From Paenibacillus periandrae (GTDB lineage Bacteria > Bacillota > Bacilli > Paenibacillales > NBRC-103111), in the NCBI RefSeq assembly GCF_022458865.1, contig NZ_JAJNMU010000008.1, positions 124,001-188,000 on the forward strand: DNA of 64,000 nucleotides, read 5' to 3'. Positions 54,590-62,754 of the stretch are shown in pieces. A model generated the notes under the pieces. It made no database searches and was not told where the DNA came from. It was given only the letters and a program-made list of their open reading frames with translations. Both the position numbers and the translations under genes were made by a program. How positions within the stretch are numbered: position 1 is the first letter of the stretch; each line of letters starts with the position of its first letter.

Positions 54590-55138
54590 TTAAATACTAC
54601 CATGACGAAACATTGACCGGACACGTTCCTTGCCCCATGGAGTATGTAGCAAACTAATTATCTCATTAAGGACAACATCAGATGGCGTCAAAAATTTAAT
54701 AGGATCCGTAACGCTTCTTTCGGCAAATTGTTCGATCAACATCAACTGTAACACTTCTTGAGCATAAGTCATTGCTTCTTCTGAAAAAGTATTACTTTTC
54801 AATTCGATTTTCGGAATTTCAACGAATTGAGTAGTCACGTTTATAATGACTTTTTGCATGCGGACTCTACTAGAAGTAAGAATGTCCCAGATCGTGTAAT
54901 GAAGAGGCAATTGGCCGTTCTCACAAATAAAACAGGTACCTTCGTTGTAGAAATTACCAGATCCGTTGCATAATCGGCACATTGTCGTGGTAACTAGCTT
55001 TTGAAAATCAATTTCGTCGGTTCCAGGCTTTACAACTAGTGCGACCATATCCCCTGGGCGTAACCCTAAACGATCACGTTCGTCTTTCGGCACAGTAAAT
55101 TGTAGCTGTCCTTTTTCGCTAAGTTTGGCTTGAAGCAT
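54590..55138 (-). CDS. SpoVT/AbrB-type regulator with zinc cluster, 182 aa
   Basis: The N-terminal residues 1-45 (KLSEKGQLQFTVPKDERDRL, then GLRPGDMVALVV) are an AbrB/SpoVT DNA-binding domain. Residues 52-75 hold CRLCNGSGN...CFICENG, a DnaJ-type zinc motif. The remainder is helical. AGGGGGT precedes the ATG. The promoter is nearly ideal and overlaps a long inverted repeat (55151-55204), so autoregulation is likely. It is a candidate controller of neighbouring genes. Confidence 0.75.
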   Translation of the reverse strand: MLQAKLSEKGQLQFTVPKDERDRLGLRPGDMVALVVKPGTDEIDFQKLVTTTMCRLCNGSGNFYNEGTCFICENGQLPLHYTIWDILTSSRVRMQKVIINVTTQFVEIPKIELKSNTFSEEAMTYAQEVLQLMLIEQFAERSVTDPIKFLTPSDVVLNEIISLLHTPWGKERVRSMFRHGSI

Positions 55139-55150
55139 TTTTTTACCCCC

Positions 55151-55210
55151 TGTAAGTACAATTTCCTTACCTCATGAGTCGATAGTAAGGTATTTGTACT
55201 TACATGTCAA
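55151..55210 (-). promoter_or_regulatory. Promoter and operator of the AbrB-type gene
   Basis: Minus-strand promoter TTGACA (55205-55210), 17 bp, TACTAT (55182-55187). An inverted repeat with arms at 55151-55170 and 55185-55204 (TGTAAGTACAA...CCTTAC type, 17 of 20 matches) overlaps it. Binding there would block transcription. Confidence 0.8.
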
Positions 55211-55393
55211 CGCGTTATATTATAAAGAATTCTGATTTATTGGTGAAAACCCCATATTTGGATCACCATTTTTTTCGTTTCGCAAAGTTGTGATCTTAGT
55301 TCGTGTCTTGAGATATATGAAATGTTGAATCATTTCTCTGTAAACAAAAAAGAAGGCCATAAATGATATGGCCCACTAATTTTTTGGTATAGT

Positions 55394-55579
55394 TTATTTG
55401 TGCGAGAACTGACATTTTTGCTTGTGACGATTAATATACTCTTTCATCTCCACATCAGCACTTGCACGTTGATCTGATGGAATTGGAACAACCATGACCC
55501 CGTCATCGAGTAGACGAATTACAGGTCGATTTCCAAAAACGGATACCCTTCCGGCAATTAAAGGTTTTGACTTGCGCAT
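55394..55579 (-). CDS. Small hypothetical protein, 61 aa
   Basis: Start at 55579 (MRKSKPLIAG) with GGGAG about ten bases upstream; the earlier ATG has none. Beta-rich basic protein (RVSVFGNRPVIRLL). It follows the GNAT-like gene closely. Confidence 0.55.
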   Translation of the reverse strand: MRKSKPLIAGRVSVFGNRPVIRLLDDGVMVVPIPSDQRASADVEMKEYINRHKQKCQFSHK

Positions 55580-55584
55580 GAAGA

Positions 55585-56082
55585 TCAACTCCCTTGTCTA
55601 TAGTATAACTCAATTAGCCCTTTGGCTTCAACAGGGGGAATAGCCAGCAATCGTTGTTTTCCATTAACGACTTCCATTCCGTAATGGTCAATGTAATATT
55701 CCATTAAACCTGTCTTTGCTTTAAGTAAAACATAACCATCGCCATTGTTTTCCATGCTAATTAGACACGCCTGCGCGAATAAAACATCTCCTGCATTTAA
55801 GAATTGTTCCATTGGTTTTCGATTAGTTGGTGCTTTTTCAGCAAGGTCAAGCTCCACATATCCTTCTCTAATTGCAATTGCAATTAAACCTTGAATGCTA
55901 TTATTTCCAACAACTTGCATCTTATATGCAGTGTACTCGTGATTTTTTCGCAAGTAAACGCTCCAATCAAAACCGCGAGACCAGCCATCACTTTTCTTTA
56001 ATTGTGGTAAATCCAGTCGTGTCAACAAACTGAATTTTGCAGTGTAAATTTCGCTGTTACGATGAATCAAGTTCCAACTCAA
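55585..56082 (-). CDS. GNAT acetyltransferase-like protein, 165 aa
   Basis: TTG start with AGGAGG ten bases upstream. QGLIAIAIREGYVELDLAEK, LFAQACLISMENNGDGYVLL and EYYIDHYGM show the order of strands and helices found in GNAT toxins and enzymes. The acetyl-CoA loop is not clear-cut. It is the second gene behind leader RNA copy 11, after the 101-residue gene. Confidence 0.55.
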   Translation of the reverse strand: MSWNLIHRNSEIYTAKFSLLTRLDLPQLKKSDGWSRGFDWSVYLRKNHEYTAYKMQVVGNNSIQGLIAIAIREGYVELDLAEKAPTNRKPMEQFLNAGDVLFAQACLISMENNGDGYVLLKAKTGLMEYYIDHYGMEVVNGKQRLLAIPPVEAKGLIELYYRQGS

Positions 56083-56119
56083 ATTCGTTCCCTCCTGGGT
56101 TACCTTCTAGTTAATGTGT

Positions 56120-56425
56120 TCATAGCAATGATGCAACGCCTTTGCTATGATAGGCATCGAACCAAAGCCAAATAGTTTCTCTCCAAGTCCCTTTCGTGAA
56201 TACTTGCCAATCGTGAGCAAGGTATAACTCCTGGGTATCATTGTCCTCTTCAAAAGGAACGTCACGTAAATCATTCCATAACTGTTCAATCTGAGAATCC
56301 AAGGTTTGACTCGTCTCGAAAATATTATTCGCTTCGTCATGTCTAGCTTCGATGTTCAGGATTTGTCCCATTTGGATTGCTACGTCGTCATCTACGATAA
56401 TCCCGTTTTTGAAATGATTTTTCAT
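56120..56425 (-). CDS. Hypothetical protein, 101 aa
   Basis: AAAGGAG precedes the ATG. Acidic helical protein. The small acidic shape and position before the GNAT-like gene suggest a toxin-antitoxin-like pair, inferred only. Confidence 0.58.
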   Translation of the reverse strand: MKNHFKNGIIVDDDVAIQMGQILNIEARHDEANNIFETSQTLDSQIEQLWNDLRDVPFEEDNDTQELYLAHDWQVFTKGTWRETIWLWFDAYHSKGVASLL

Positions 56426-56524
56426 TTTAATCCCGCTCCTTTTTAGATGATTAAATACATGATGCTGGATTAATTAGAACATTGGGTCGGATGCATGGCG
56501 TTTCTCCGTTTCTCATATGACATT

Positions 56525-56660
56525 TGGGTTGTGAGCAGACACAAAAAAAGCGTCACTCCCAATAAACGATTGCATAAGACATCATGCTAGCCAGAGGCTA
56601 AATCGTTCACTCGGAGAAGCGCTTTTATTGGAATGACTCGTAAGGCGCGTGCCGGAGTCT
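56525..56660 (-). promoter_or_regulatory. Structured leader RNA, copy 11 (before the GNAT-like module)
   Basis: Promoter TTGTCC, 18 bp, TAGAAT with TG extension; 25 nt later P1 GACUC/GAGUC with loop CGGCACGCGCCUUAC. The long hairpin pairs AAAGCGCUUCUCCGAGUGAACGAU with AUCGUUUAUUGGGAGUGACGCUUU, with an apical CUAGCC/GGCUAG. Then U7, GUGUC and UCACAACCC. Here loop GGCAC is complementary to 3' GUGUC (a G-U pair), a compensatory change relative to GCGC in other copies. Confidence 0.88.
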
Positions 56661-56851
56661 AATAATAAATAATAGAATATTCTCATTCTAACATAACCAA
56701 TCTTTTTTGGACAAGGAGAATGGTAAAGAAATTAGCAGGGTATTTCGAACCCTGTTGTAATAATCTTTGGGTCTGACGAAACATAGATTATCGAGGATAG
56801 AGTTAAACAAAATTATCCCTTTATCCTGTTTCGTGATTATCAGGACAAAAA

Positions 56852-56876
56852 AGAACCTACCTTGAAGGCAGGTTCT
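56852..56876 (-). terminator. Terminator of the 57-kb operon
   Basis: Stem AGAACCT/AGGTTCT then TTTTTTG on the minus strand. Confidence 0.78.
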
Positions 56877-56939
56877 CCAAAATGAGAAGGAGACCGAATG
56901 GTCTTCTGCACTCCTCAATTAGCTATTATCTGATCATGG

Positions 56940-57356
56940 CTACTCAAGACCAAGTTGTCTCTGAGTAGATTCATCTCTAATTTGAAATCTTCGTCGAAGT
57001 CCGAATAAAGTATGGATGAATATCTTTCGATCGGATTCTTCCCAATTTGGTGTCAATTGAGCAAAAGGTGTGTTTTTAAAAACCTGTTTAGCTAAAGAAT
57101 TCTCTGGTAATTCATGAAAAGCTTGCTGAAAAACATCAAGCGAAAACTGGAAAATATGGGGATTTTCCCTCAATACCTTATATGCTATGTGTTCATCCGG
57201 AAATATCTGAAATAACCCCTCTAAATAGTACAATAGTAAACTGACTAAAGACTCTTCTTGACGGTTAAAGAATGGGTTTAGGATGGCATTATTATCGGTG
57301 ATTTTCATCACTTTTTTTGCCAATGGATGGATCGGGTAACTATAAAATTGCTTCAA
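56940..57356 (-). CDS. Hypothetical protein, 138 aa
   Basis: TTG start with AGAGGAAGAAG upstream. Helical protein (LSLLLYYLEGLFQIFPDEH), unknown. Directly downstream of the Cys-rich 99-residue gene (15 bp gap). Confidence 0.58.
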   Translation of the reverse strand: MKQFYSYPIHPLAKKVMKITDNNAILNPFFNRQEESLVSLLLYYLEGLFQIFPDEHIAYKVLRENPHIFQFSLDVFQQAFHELPENSLAKQVFKNTPFAQLTPNWEESDRKIFIHTLFGLRRRFQIRDESTQRQLGLE

Positions 57357-57371
57357 ACATTCTTCTTCCTC

Positions 57372-57671
57372 TCACCGTTTCTCCTTCAACTTTCTATAAA
57401 ACTCAGCACTCACCCATGAATTAATTTCATAGAAATCAAATAACTGTTTGCAGCATGGACAAGTTGGAAGCATCAATCCACGATTATACTCACGCACCAG
57501 TTCTCGAAAAATAGCAGAATGGGGACTCTCATTCATCCATTTTTCCTTTTCTTCATATAAAGCCTTGTGTTGATCATTGATTAGCTCGAAATGTCTTGCA
57601 AGGTATAACATAGCTTCAAAAGGATCAACATTCAGCCCACAACTGCAGGTTATTTCGCGATTAATGGGCAC
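57372..57671 (-). CDS. Cysteine-rich small protein, 99 aa
   Basis: GTG start, no clear ribosome site. CSCGL at residues 9-13 and CPCCKQ near 73 form a likely zinc site. It leads an operon with the 138-residue gene. Confidence 0.55.
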   Translation of the reverse strand: MPINREITCSCGLNVDPFEAMLYLARHFELINDQHKALYEEKEKWMNESPHSAIFRELVREYNRGLMLPTCPCCKQLFDFYEINSWVSAEFYRKLKEKR

Positions 57672-57679
57672 ACCGAAAG

Positions 57680-58370
57680 CTGAAATCTGGAAATTATACG
57701 AAAGGCAGATTCACATGAATGTTGTCTGATGTGTGGCCCATTTCCAAAAAGGCTGCCCTCCATGACACCTACATTTCCAACTATGCTGTATATCTAGTAT
57801 AACATCCCGCTAAGATTTCGAGAAATACGGGTCACCAATCACAAAAAAGTTAGTGAAGATTGACATAAAAAGTAAGCATCTGGGTTATATAGTGGTTATT
57901 ACGACAACTTGCAATAATTGCATTATTGAACATTATATGATAATATAATACCGTTTTTTTTCTTTCATATACATGAGATTTGTCTCGTAAAGAGGTTGAA
58001 ATCGGCAGTTTGATTAACCACCATACCACTATCATTTACTGCAGAAGTGATAGCTGTTTTTAACTATTAAAAACTCCAGTTAAACTTATCATTTTGTCCA
58101 TAAATCCGAAGACAAAAAAAGAAGACTCTCCAAAAGTCTTCTTTTCTCCATTCACAGAATCATTCAGAACTTAATTGTTAGGTAAGGGTAGGTAGATACA
58201 TTTTCGTAAATCTATGTTAAAACCAAGGTTAAGAGTGCTGAGGAGGAGGTCTTAATCAAAATCTATTGTTCTTCTTCCGAATCAAATTTACTATAGATGA
58301 AATTAAAGGAATATAGCCTCTTGCTAACGTTCACTTTTTCAAAAATGGGAAAGAAACTTTAATCGGTAAA
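57680..58370. other. Gap with one terminator
   Basis: A/T-rich DNA containing a terminator hairpin at 58120-58142. No credible gene. Confidence 0.5.
58120..58142. terminator. Bidirectional terminator
   Basis: Stem AGAAGACT/AGTCTTCT with 7-base loop and T-runs on both strands. Confidence 0.8.
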
Positions 58371-58378
58371 CTATTGAA

Positions 58379-58624
58379 TTATTCGGACTCACTTATGTTT
58401 GCCGTAAACTGAGTAAAATCAGGGATGGATTCTAAGTCGTAAGCAAAAACTGCTCGTATGATTTTCTCCACCATTTGTTGCTGTAGGTCTAGGCGTTCTT
58501 GTGGCTTAGCACGCCAACAGGATTTTTGGATTATTGGCTGAAAGAGTTCAACAATTTCCTCCATAGCTCCCCTATCGCCTGACTTAGCTTGAACTACTAA
58601 ATCGTATAAGTCTGGTTCAATCAT
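58379..58624 (-). CDS. RsoA-like co-sigma protein (region 2-like), 81 aa
   Basis: LYDLVVQAKSGDRGAMEEIV followed by ELFQPIIQKSCWRAKPQERL and DLQQQMVEKIIRAVFAYDLE fits a small protein resembling sigma region 2, as RsoA does for SigO in B. subtilis. The ATG lies 8 bp inside the end of the YvrJ-like gene, so translation is coupled. It probably pairs with the sigma-like protein two genes upstream to form a two-subunit sigma factor. The size equals that of RsoA (about 80 residues). Confidence 0.72.
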   Translation of the reverse strand: MIEPDLYDLVVQAKSGDRGAMEEIVELFQPIIQKSCWRAKPQERLDLQQQMVEKIIRAVFAYDLESIPDFTQFTANISESE

Positions 58625-58784
58625 CTTTTTGCCGCACCTCTTCCTTGATTACCCTCACTAATTCAATAATCGATGCATTTAACGTATCGATTCTCTTCTC
58701 AAAACGTGTCAGAAGATAACCTGTTAAAACGATAGGAAACCCAAAATTAGATATAGAGGATGTTACAAGACTAATAAACTGCAC
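58617..58784 (-). CDS. YvrJ-family small membrane protein, 55 aa
   Basis: GTG start; the frame reads MQFISLVTSSISNFGFPIVL, then TGYLLTRFEKRIDTLNASII, as in the YvrJ family. YvrJ is linked to the SigO/RsoA pair in B. subtilis. One membrane segment near residues 8-25, then a charged helix. It overlaps the RsoA-like start. Confidence 0.7.
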   Translation of the reverse strand: MQFISLVTSSISNFGFPIVLTGYLLTRFEKRIDTLNASIIELVRVIKEEVRQKDD

Positions 58785-58793
58785 CTCGTCCAC

Positions 58794-59453
58794 TCAAGTA
58801 GCCCCCTCTCTATGAACTGGCATTACTACAGATTCGTTGGGAGAGGATAAGTATTGCCTCATTTTACGCAAGGCCGATTGTCTGGTCTTAGAAATTGCTT
58901 GCTGCGAAATTTGCAGTAGATTTGCGATGTCCGTGTCCAATACGCAGCAGGAATATGCAAGTGTAATAATAAATTTCTGCCTGTCAGTTAAACTATTGAA
59001 TGCAAAGAACAATGAGTCACTATCCAAAGATTGCTGGAATGCTTGTGAGTCTGTGGCAGTAATATCATCCTCGATCGTAACTGTCATACCTTGCAACATT
59101 TCCCCGAAAGTTCCTTCACCCTCCTCATTTGGAGAGTCAAATATCAAGACATTTCTTTGTTCATTCTTTATTCGATTGCGATGGTAATCTATGTCGGAAA
59201 AACGAATGAGCGAAGAAAGGTACTTTGTAAAACGGATACGGAAGAAAAATCGCCTAAATGCTACTTCGAGATGGAGCAGGTTTTCTGGTGTGGGGGTACG
59301 TAAGTATTTGGCTAACAAGCAGACATGGGATTGGTTTTCAAAGAAACCCTGAATCACAGAATTCTTGAACAATTTTTTGTTCTCTTCCATAAAAACGAAA
59401 TATGCCTGCATTTCTTCATTTACTATTTTTCTCACTTCAGAATCAGATTTCAT
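58794..59453 (-). CDS. SigO-like sigma factor (region 4), 219 aa
   Basis: GGAGGAATTGGG precedes the ATG. The C-terminal third (FNSLTDRQKFIITLAYSCCV then LDTDIANLLQISQQAISKTR) is sigma region 4 with its helix-turn-helix. The N-terminal part lacks a normal region 2, which the RsoA-like protein would supply. Order SigO-like, YvrJ-like, RsoA-like with overlaps fits a single regulatory operon. A LexA-box-like site (59528-59539) lies 75 bp upstream, suggesting SOS control. Confidence 0.74.
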   Translation of the reverse strand: MKSDSEVRKIVNEEMQAYFVFMEENKKLFKNSVIQGFFENQSHVCLLAKYLRTPTPENLLHLEVAFRRFFFRIRFTKYLSSLIRFSDIDYHRNRIKNEQRNVLIFDSPNEEGEGTFGEMLQGMTVTIEDDITATDSQAFQQSLDSDSLFFAFNSLTDRQKFIITLAYSCCVLDTDIANLLQISQQAISKTRQSALRKMRQYLSSPNESVVMPVHREGAT

Positions 59454-59527
59454 CCCAATTCCTCCTCCTATAATTATCCACTCTATATATAAAGTGTAAA
59501 AAGTAGGTGTTAATACAACCTATACAA

Positions 59528-59539
59528 GAACATTTGTTC
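59528..59539. promoter_or_regulatory. LexA/DinR box (GAACATTTGTTC)
   Basis: Fits the Gram-positive LexA consensus GAAC-N4-GTTC. 75 bp upstream of the SigO-like start. Confidence 0.65.
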
Positions 59540-59597
59540 GTATTTCTAAAAATAAAAATAATCGCTTTTCATGGCGATTCATTCACTTCTTATTATA

Positions 59598-59609
59598 GAA
59601 CATATGTTC
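59598..59609. promoter_or_regulatory. LexA/DinR box (GAACATATGTTC)
   Basis: Perfect palindrome of the same type as the site 70 bp away and the one at 62755. Two boxes in tandem strengthen the call. Confidence 0.65.
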
Positions 59610-59678
59610 TATAAAAATATGCGACATATTTACCATATTTCTGTAAATCCATTGTTTTATTTATTGAATGCAAATAAA

Positions 59679-59709
59679 GACCGGAACTCCTTATCAAGGA
59701 ATCCCGGTC
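59679..59709. terminator. Orphan terminator-like hairpin
   Basis: Stem GACCGG/CCGGTC with a second stem ACTCCTT/AAGGAAT inside and T-rich flanks. No associated gene seen. Confidence 0.45.
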
Positions 59710-60445
59710 ATTTATACTGTAATCCATATGATATTAAAACTTCAAACTAAATGTCTGATTGATTATAGCTTTGACGAATAAAGTTACGGACTACCAAATG
59801 ATCTCTATCCAGTTCTATCCTCCTACATCTTATCTACTGGATAACGATCCCACTAAGACTTGAATTGTTTCTAACGATAGTCTCACTCCTTATTATACCT
59901 CTACACCTCTGCATCCAACCTATTAGTCCATCCGTTTTGCTAAGAGTACCATTTTCCCACAGGTAAAGCTGGTTTTGGCTTGAAAGTGGCCAAAACCCAT
60001 CGAAATGGTATCAATATCATATTTCATCCCCATGAATACCTCTACTCATCTTCTCCATCGCATCACTTACTTCGAAGCTGTACTTCAAATTAAGACCAAT
60101 CTTTCTCTCCCATCCGACACTTAATTTAGTCTTTTACTACGATATGAAAACTCTAAAAGATATATCTTCGATGATGGTATCTCAATTATCCAAAACATCG
60201 TTTGCCGATGGCATTACCATTCGTTTCTACGAGTCCGTTAATTAAATCCAAGTTAATAATGTATAGAAATATTTCCCATAATTTAGTGGCCAAATAACTT
60301 TTCATGTGTGGTTGTACAATAAGGGGGCGATTTTCACCTTAATATGTGAGGAACAACGAAGCAGAAAGTTAGGTTCAGGGATGAAACTTATCTTTCTGGC
60401 ATCCCCTTTAGTTCTTCCTTACAAATTTTAGAGGAGGAATTTTGT

Positions 60446-61462
60446 ATGGCAAGTATTATTCTTAATGATTACAGTCCTGAAATTAGTTTAAATCCAACGA
60501 ACGCACCAGGTACCCCTTCAGCTAGTATCGGTGGCGGCTTCCTTATGTACTCCAATAACCCGGAAAAGGTGTTTTCAGGAGATATTGCTGATAACGGTAG
60601 ATGGTTAGGCAGGCAATCTGTTAGGGGTGCAGGCCAAGTGTATCTGTGGCATGTAAATGCCACCGGATCAACTATCAATTCCACTATATTAATCTACAAT
60701 CCAAGTGCATCGAATTCCATTACCGTAACATCTTCAAACTATGGAACAACCAATGCAACTGGAATCAGTGATGCCTCTGCTTGGGTATCTTATCTTAACA
60801 CTTCCTCATCAATTTCGACCACAATTGGACCAGGTGGCTATGGTAGCCTTCCTGCTTTAAATTTAACCGTTGCTAATGGTAGTAACTATGGCGTGGTCGC
60901 ACGTCTTAACGTTACAATTGCAGGAACTGGCTCTGCAGCCGATGCTGTTCTATGGGATCTTGCTTACATTTCTAACTCTTCAGGTGCAACAGGACCTGCC
61001 TCTACAGTCGGCAGCAAACAAAATGGTTATTCAGCCACTGGCTCTTATAATTATTTGAACTTCCCAACAATGGCCCCAACTACTCTAAATGGCATTAAAT
61101 ATAACTTCGGTTATGTTGGTGATGATTTCACTAGCACTGATATGGTCTGGGTTTCTGGTGGCAGTCATACCGGCTATATTGAATGTTGTTATGGTTCGCA
61201 ATACAATGTAACTATTCCACTCTATAATAATTCGGGTTCTACCCAAACTTTGCGAATATTTTTGGGAAGCATTGGTGGATTTGTTTTTCCAGTCGTTAAT
61301 GGATATGGAGTTATCGCGAAGAAAGAATGGGTTGACGCCTGGACGTATGTTGATGTTGTTGAGACTACGCTTGGACCATATGGCAGCGAAACGATCAACT
61401 TTACACTTATGATCTCAGCTATTTCCGCTTCACCACTACACATCGGTGCAAGGGTATATTAA
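60446..61462 (+). CDS. Ser/Thr/Asn-rich surface-type protein without signal peptide, 338 aa
   Basis: GAGGAGG precedes the ATG. Long beta-rich protein with many Ser, Thr, Asn and Gly residues (NATGSTINSTILIYNPSASN) and few charged residues. No signal peptide or membrane segment. No family recognised. A terminator follows. The stalk-domain protein is the next gene. It may be a capsid-like, crystal or coat protein. Confidence 0.6.
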   Translation: MASIILNDYSPEISLNPTNAPGTPSASIGGGFLMYSNNPEKVFSGDIADNGRWLGRQSVRGAGQVYLWHVNATGSTINSTILIYNPSASNSITVTSSNYGTTNATGISDASAWVSYLNTSSSISTTIGPGGYGSLPALNLTVANGSNYGVVARLNVTIAGTGSAADAVLWDLAYISNSSGATGPASTVGSKQNGYSATGSYNYLNFPTMAPTTLNGIKYNFGYVGDDFTSTDMVWVSGGSHTGYIECCYGSQYNVTIPLYNNSGSTQTLRIFLGSIGGFVFPVVNGYGVIAKKEWVDAWTYVDVVETTLGPYGSETINFTLMISAISASPLHIGARVY

Positions 61463-61490
61463 TTCGCAATATTCCTGATTATTTAAAAAA

Positions 61491-61528
61491 GCTCACATTG
61501 ACCCACAAAGTCACTGTGAGTTTTTTTT
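61491..61528 (+). terminator. Terminator of the 338-aa gene
   Basis: Stem GCTCACA/TGTGAGT with a 17-base loop followed by T8. Confidence 0.8.
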
Positions 61529-61758
61529 ATGAGATAGTTTCGTGAAATTTGGGTAATAACAACCATTGATCTTTTTTTCGCTCATAAATATTGAATTATA
61601 ATTGTTCACATGCATATTTCATGAGGATTACACTAAAAAACGACGGTATCAATTGGTTTAATTATTTCCAGTAATGCCCTTTTTTTAAAATTTACGCAAC
61701 TATTTCGAATAAATTAAGTCTATAAGGTAGAACGGGATTTTGAAAAGGAGTGTTTAAA

Positions 61759-62553
61759 ATGAAAAAATTTCTTACCGGTTTAGTACTGGGTATAGGATTA
61801 TCATCATGTACAGTCGTTTTTGCATCTGAAACTATTCAAGCCTATTTATTTCCGAGTAAAGTAACTTTTCATATCAACGGGAAGTCAACGAATCTGGATG
61901 TGAGCGGAGAGAATCAGATAATTAATTATAATAACAAGGCCTATATTCCATTACGTTTGTTTACTGAAACTTTGGGAGCCAAAGTTGATTATCAGTCATC
62001 TTCAGCTGCGACTAATGGCAATAATCTGATTGATGTCCACATTCCACCAATTCAGGTGAGCTCGAATAATGAAGGTGCATGGACTTTCAAACAGTCATCC
62101 CATTATATAGACCCTATGATTCCTGAAGGGGTTGGGGTTTCTTTTGGAAAACCAAACATAGATTTCAGTACCAAATCGATTCAACCGCAAATACAGTTTA
62201 AGAATTCAAGAGATGTCGCGATCCAAATTGATCCAGTTAGCATTGAGTATCAAGTCACAAAAGTGAGTACCAATGGTGAAACCGTGTTATTTGATTACAA
62301 GATTCCACCCCTTGATGGTCGGATACCAGCAAGTTCTTGGTTCACTGCTAATGTTCCCCCTTGGGATTTCAAAGATGGTCAAGGTAATTTTGTTGAACCT
62401 GGAACCTATGCCCTTTCGATCAAAGTCCCATCTACGCTTGATTACAAAATCGAAGATTCAGGAGCCCCTGTTACCATATCATCTATTTCGAGGTTTAGCC
62501 GATGGGAATATGAAATCACCCAAAATATGATCGATCAATTGAAAACCAAATAA
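61759..62553 (+). CDS. Secreted protein with copper-amine-oxidase-like N-terminal (stalk) domain, 264 aa
   Basis: Start at 61759 follows AAAAGGAG. A signal peptide is visible (MKKFLTGLVLGIGLSSCTVV, with a lipobox-like LSSC). Residues 45-95 (VTFHINGKSTNLDVSG...AYIPLRLFTETLGAKVDY) match the Cu-amine-oxidase N-terminal domain, common in Paenibacillaceae. The C-terminal half is a beta domain. It lies on the surface or in the cell envelope. Next to the 338-residue gene. Confidence 0.75.
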   Translation: MKKFLTGLVLGIGLSSCTVVFASETIQAYLFPSKVTFHINGKSTNLDVSGENQIINYNNKAYIPLRLFTETLGAKVDYQSSSAATNGNNLIDVHIPPIQVSSNNEGAWTFKQSSHYIDPMIPEGVGVSFGKPNIDFSTKSIQPQIQFKNSRDVAIQIDPVSIEYQVTKVSTNGETVLFDYKIPPLDGRIPASSWFTANVPPWDFKDGQGNFVEPGTYALSIKVPSTLDYKIEDSGAPVTISSISRFSRWEYEITQNMIDQLKTK

Positions 62554-62593
62554 ACAAGTTAAAGAAAAACGGAAACTAATGACTTATCAATTC

Positions 62594-62625
62594 GAACCAT
62601 CTCTTAAGGGGGATGGTTCTTTGTC
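62594..62625 (+). terminator. Terminator after the stalk-domain gene
   Basis: Stem GAACCATC/GATGGTTC then TTTGTCTT. Confidence 0.78.
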
Positions 62626-62754
62626 TTACCTTTAATCTCATTGCTCTGCTTCTGATATAAAATCTGAAGCTCTGGCAGCTTCTAACTATATTTCATAATG
62701 CAACAAAAAAGAAGCAGCAAGACTTGTCAATATATCAATTATCGCATAAAATAA

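Larger units (their letters stand above)
59460..60440. other. Gap with two LexA-type boxes and a hairpin
   Basis: LexA-like GAACATTTGTTC (59528) and GAACATATGTTC (59598), an orphan hairpin GACCGG/CCGGTC (59679-59709), and no credible gene. The last 100 bp is the probable leader of the 60.4-kb gene. Confidence 0.55.

Noticed and set aside
3468..56660. Leader elements as MITEs, integron attC sites or a T-box family
   Set aside because: Stem sequences differ but pairing is kept; always in the same place relative to a promoter and gene; no T-box anti-terminator motif and no integrase.
56688..56918. Minus-strand frame of 76 codons
   Set aside because: Runs through the terminator hairpin of the 57-kb operon.
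57850..58035. Minus-strand frame of 61 codons
   Set aside because: No ribosome site; A/T-rich gap.
61222..61443. Minus-strand frame inside the 338-aa gene
   Set aside because: Shadow of the supported plus-strand gene.
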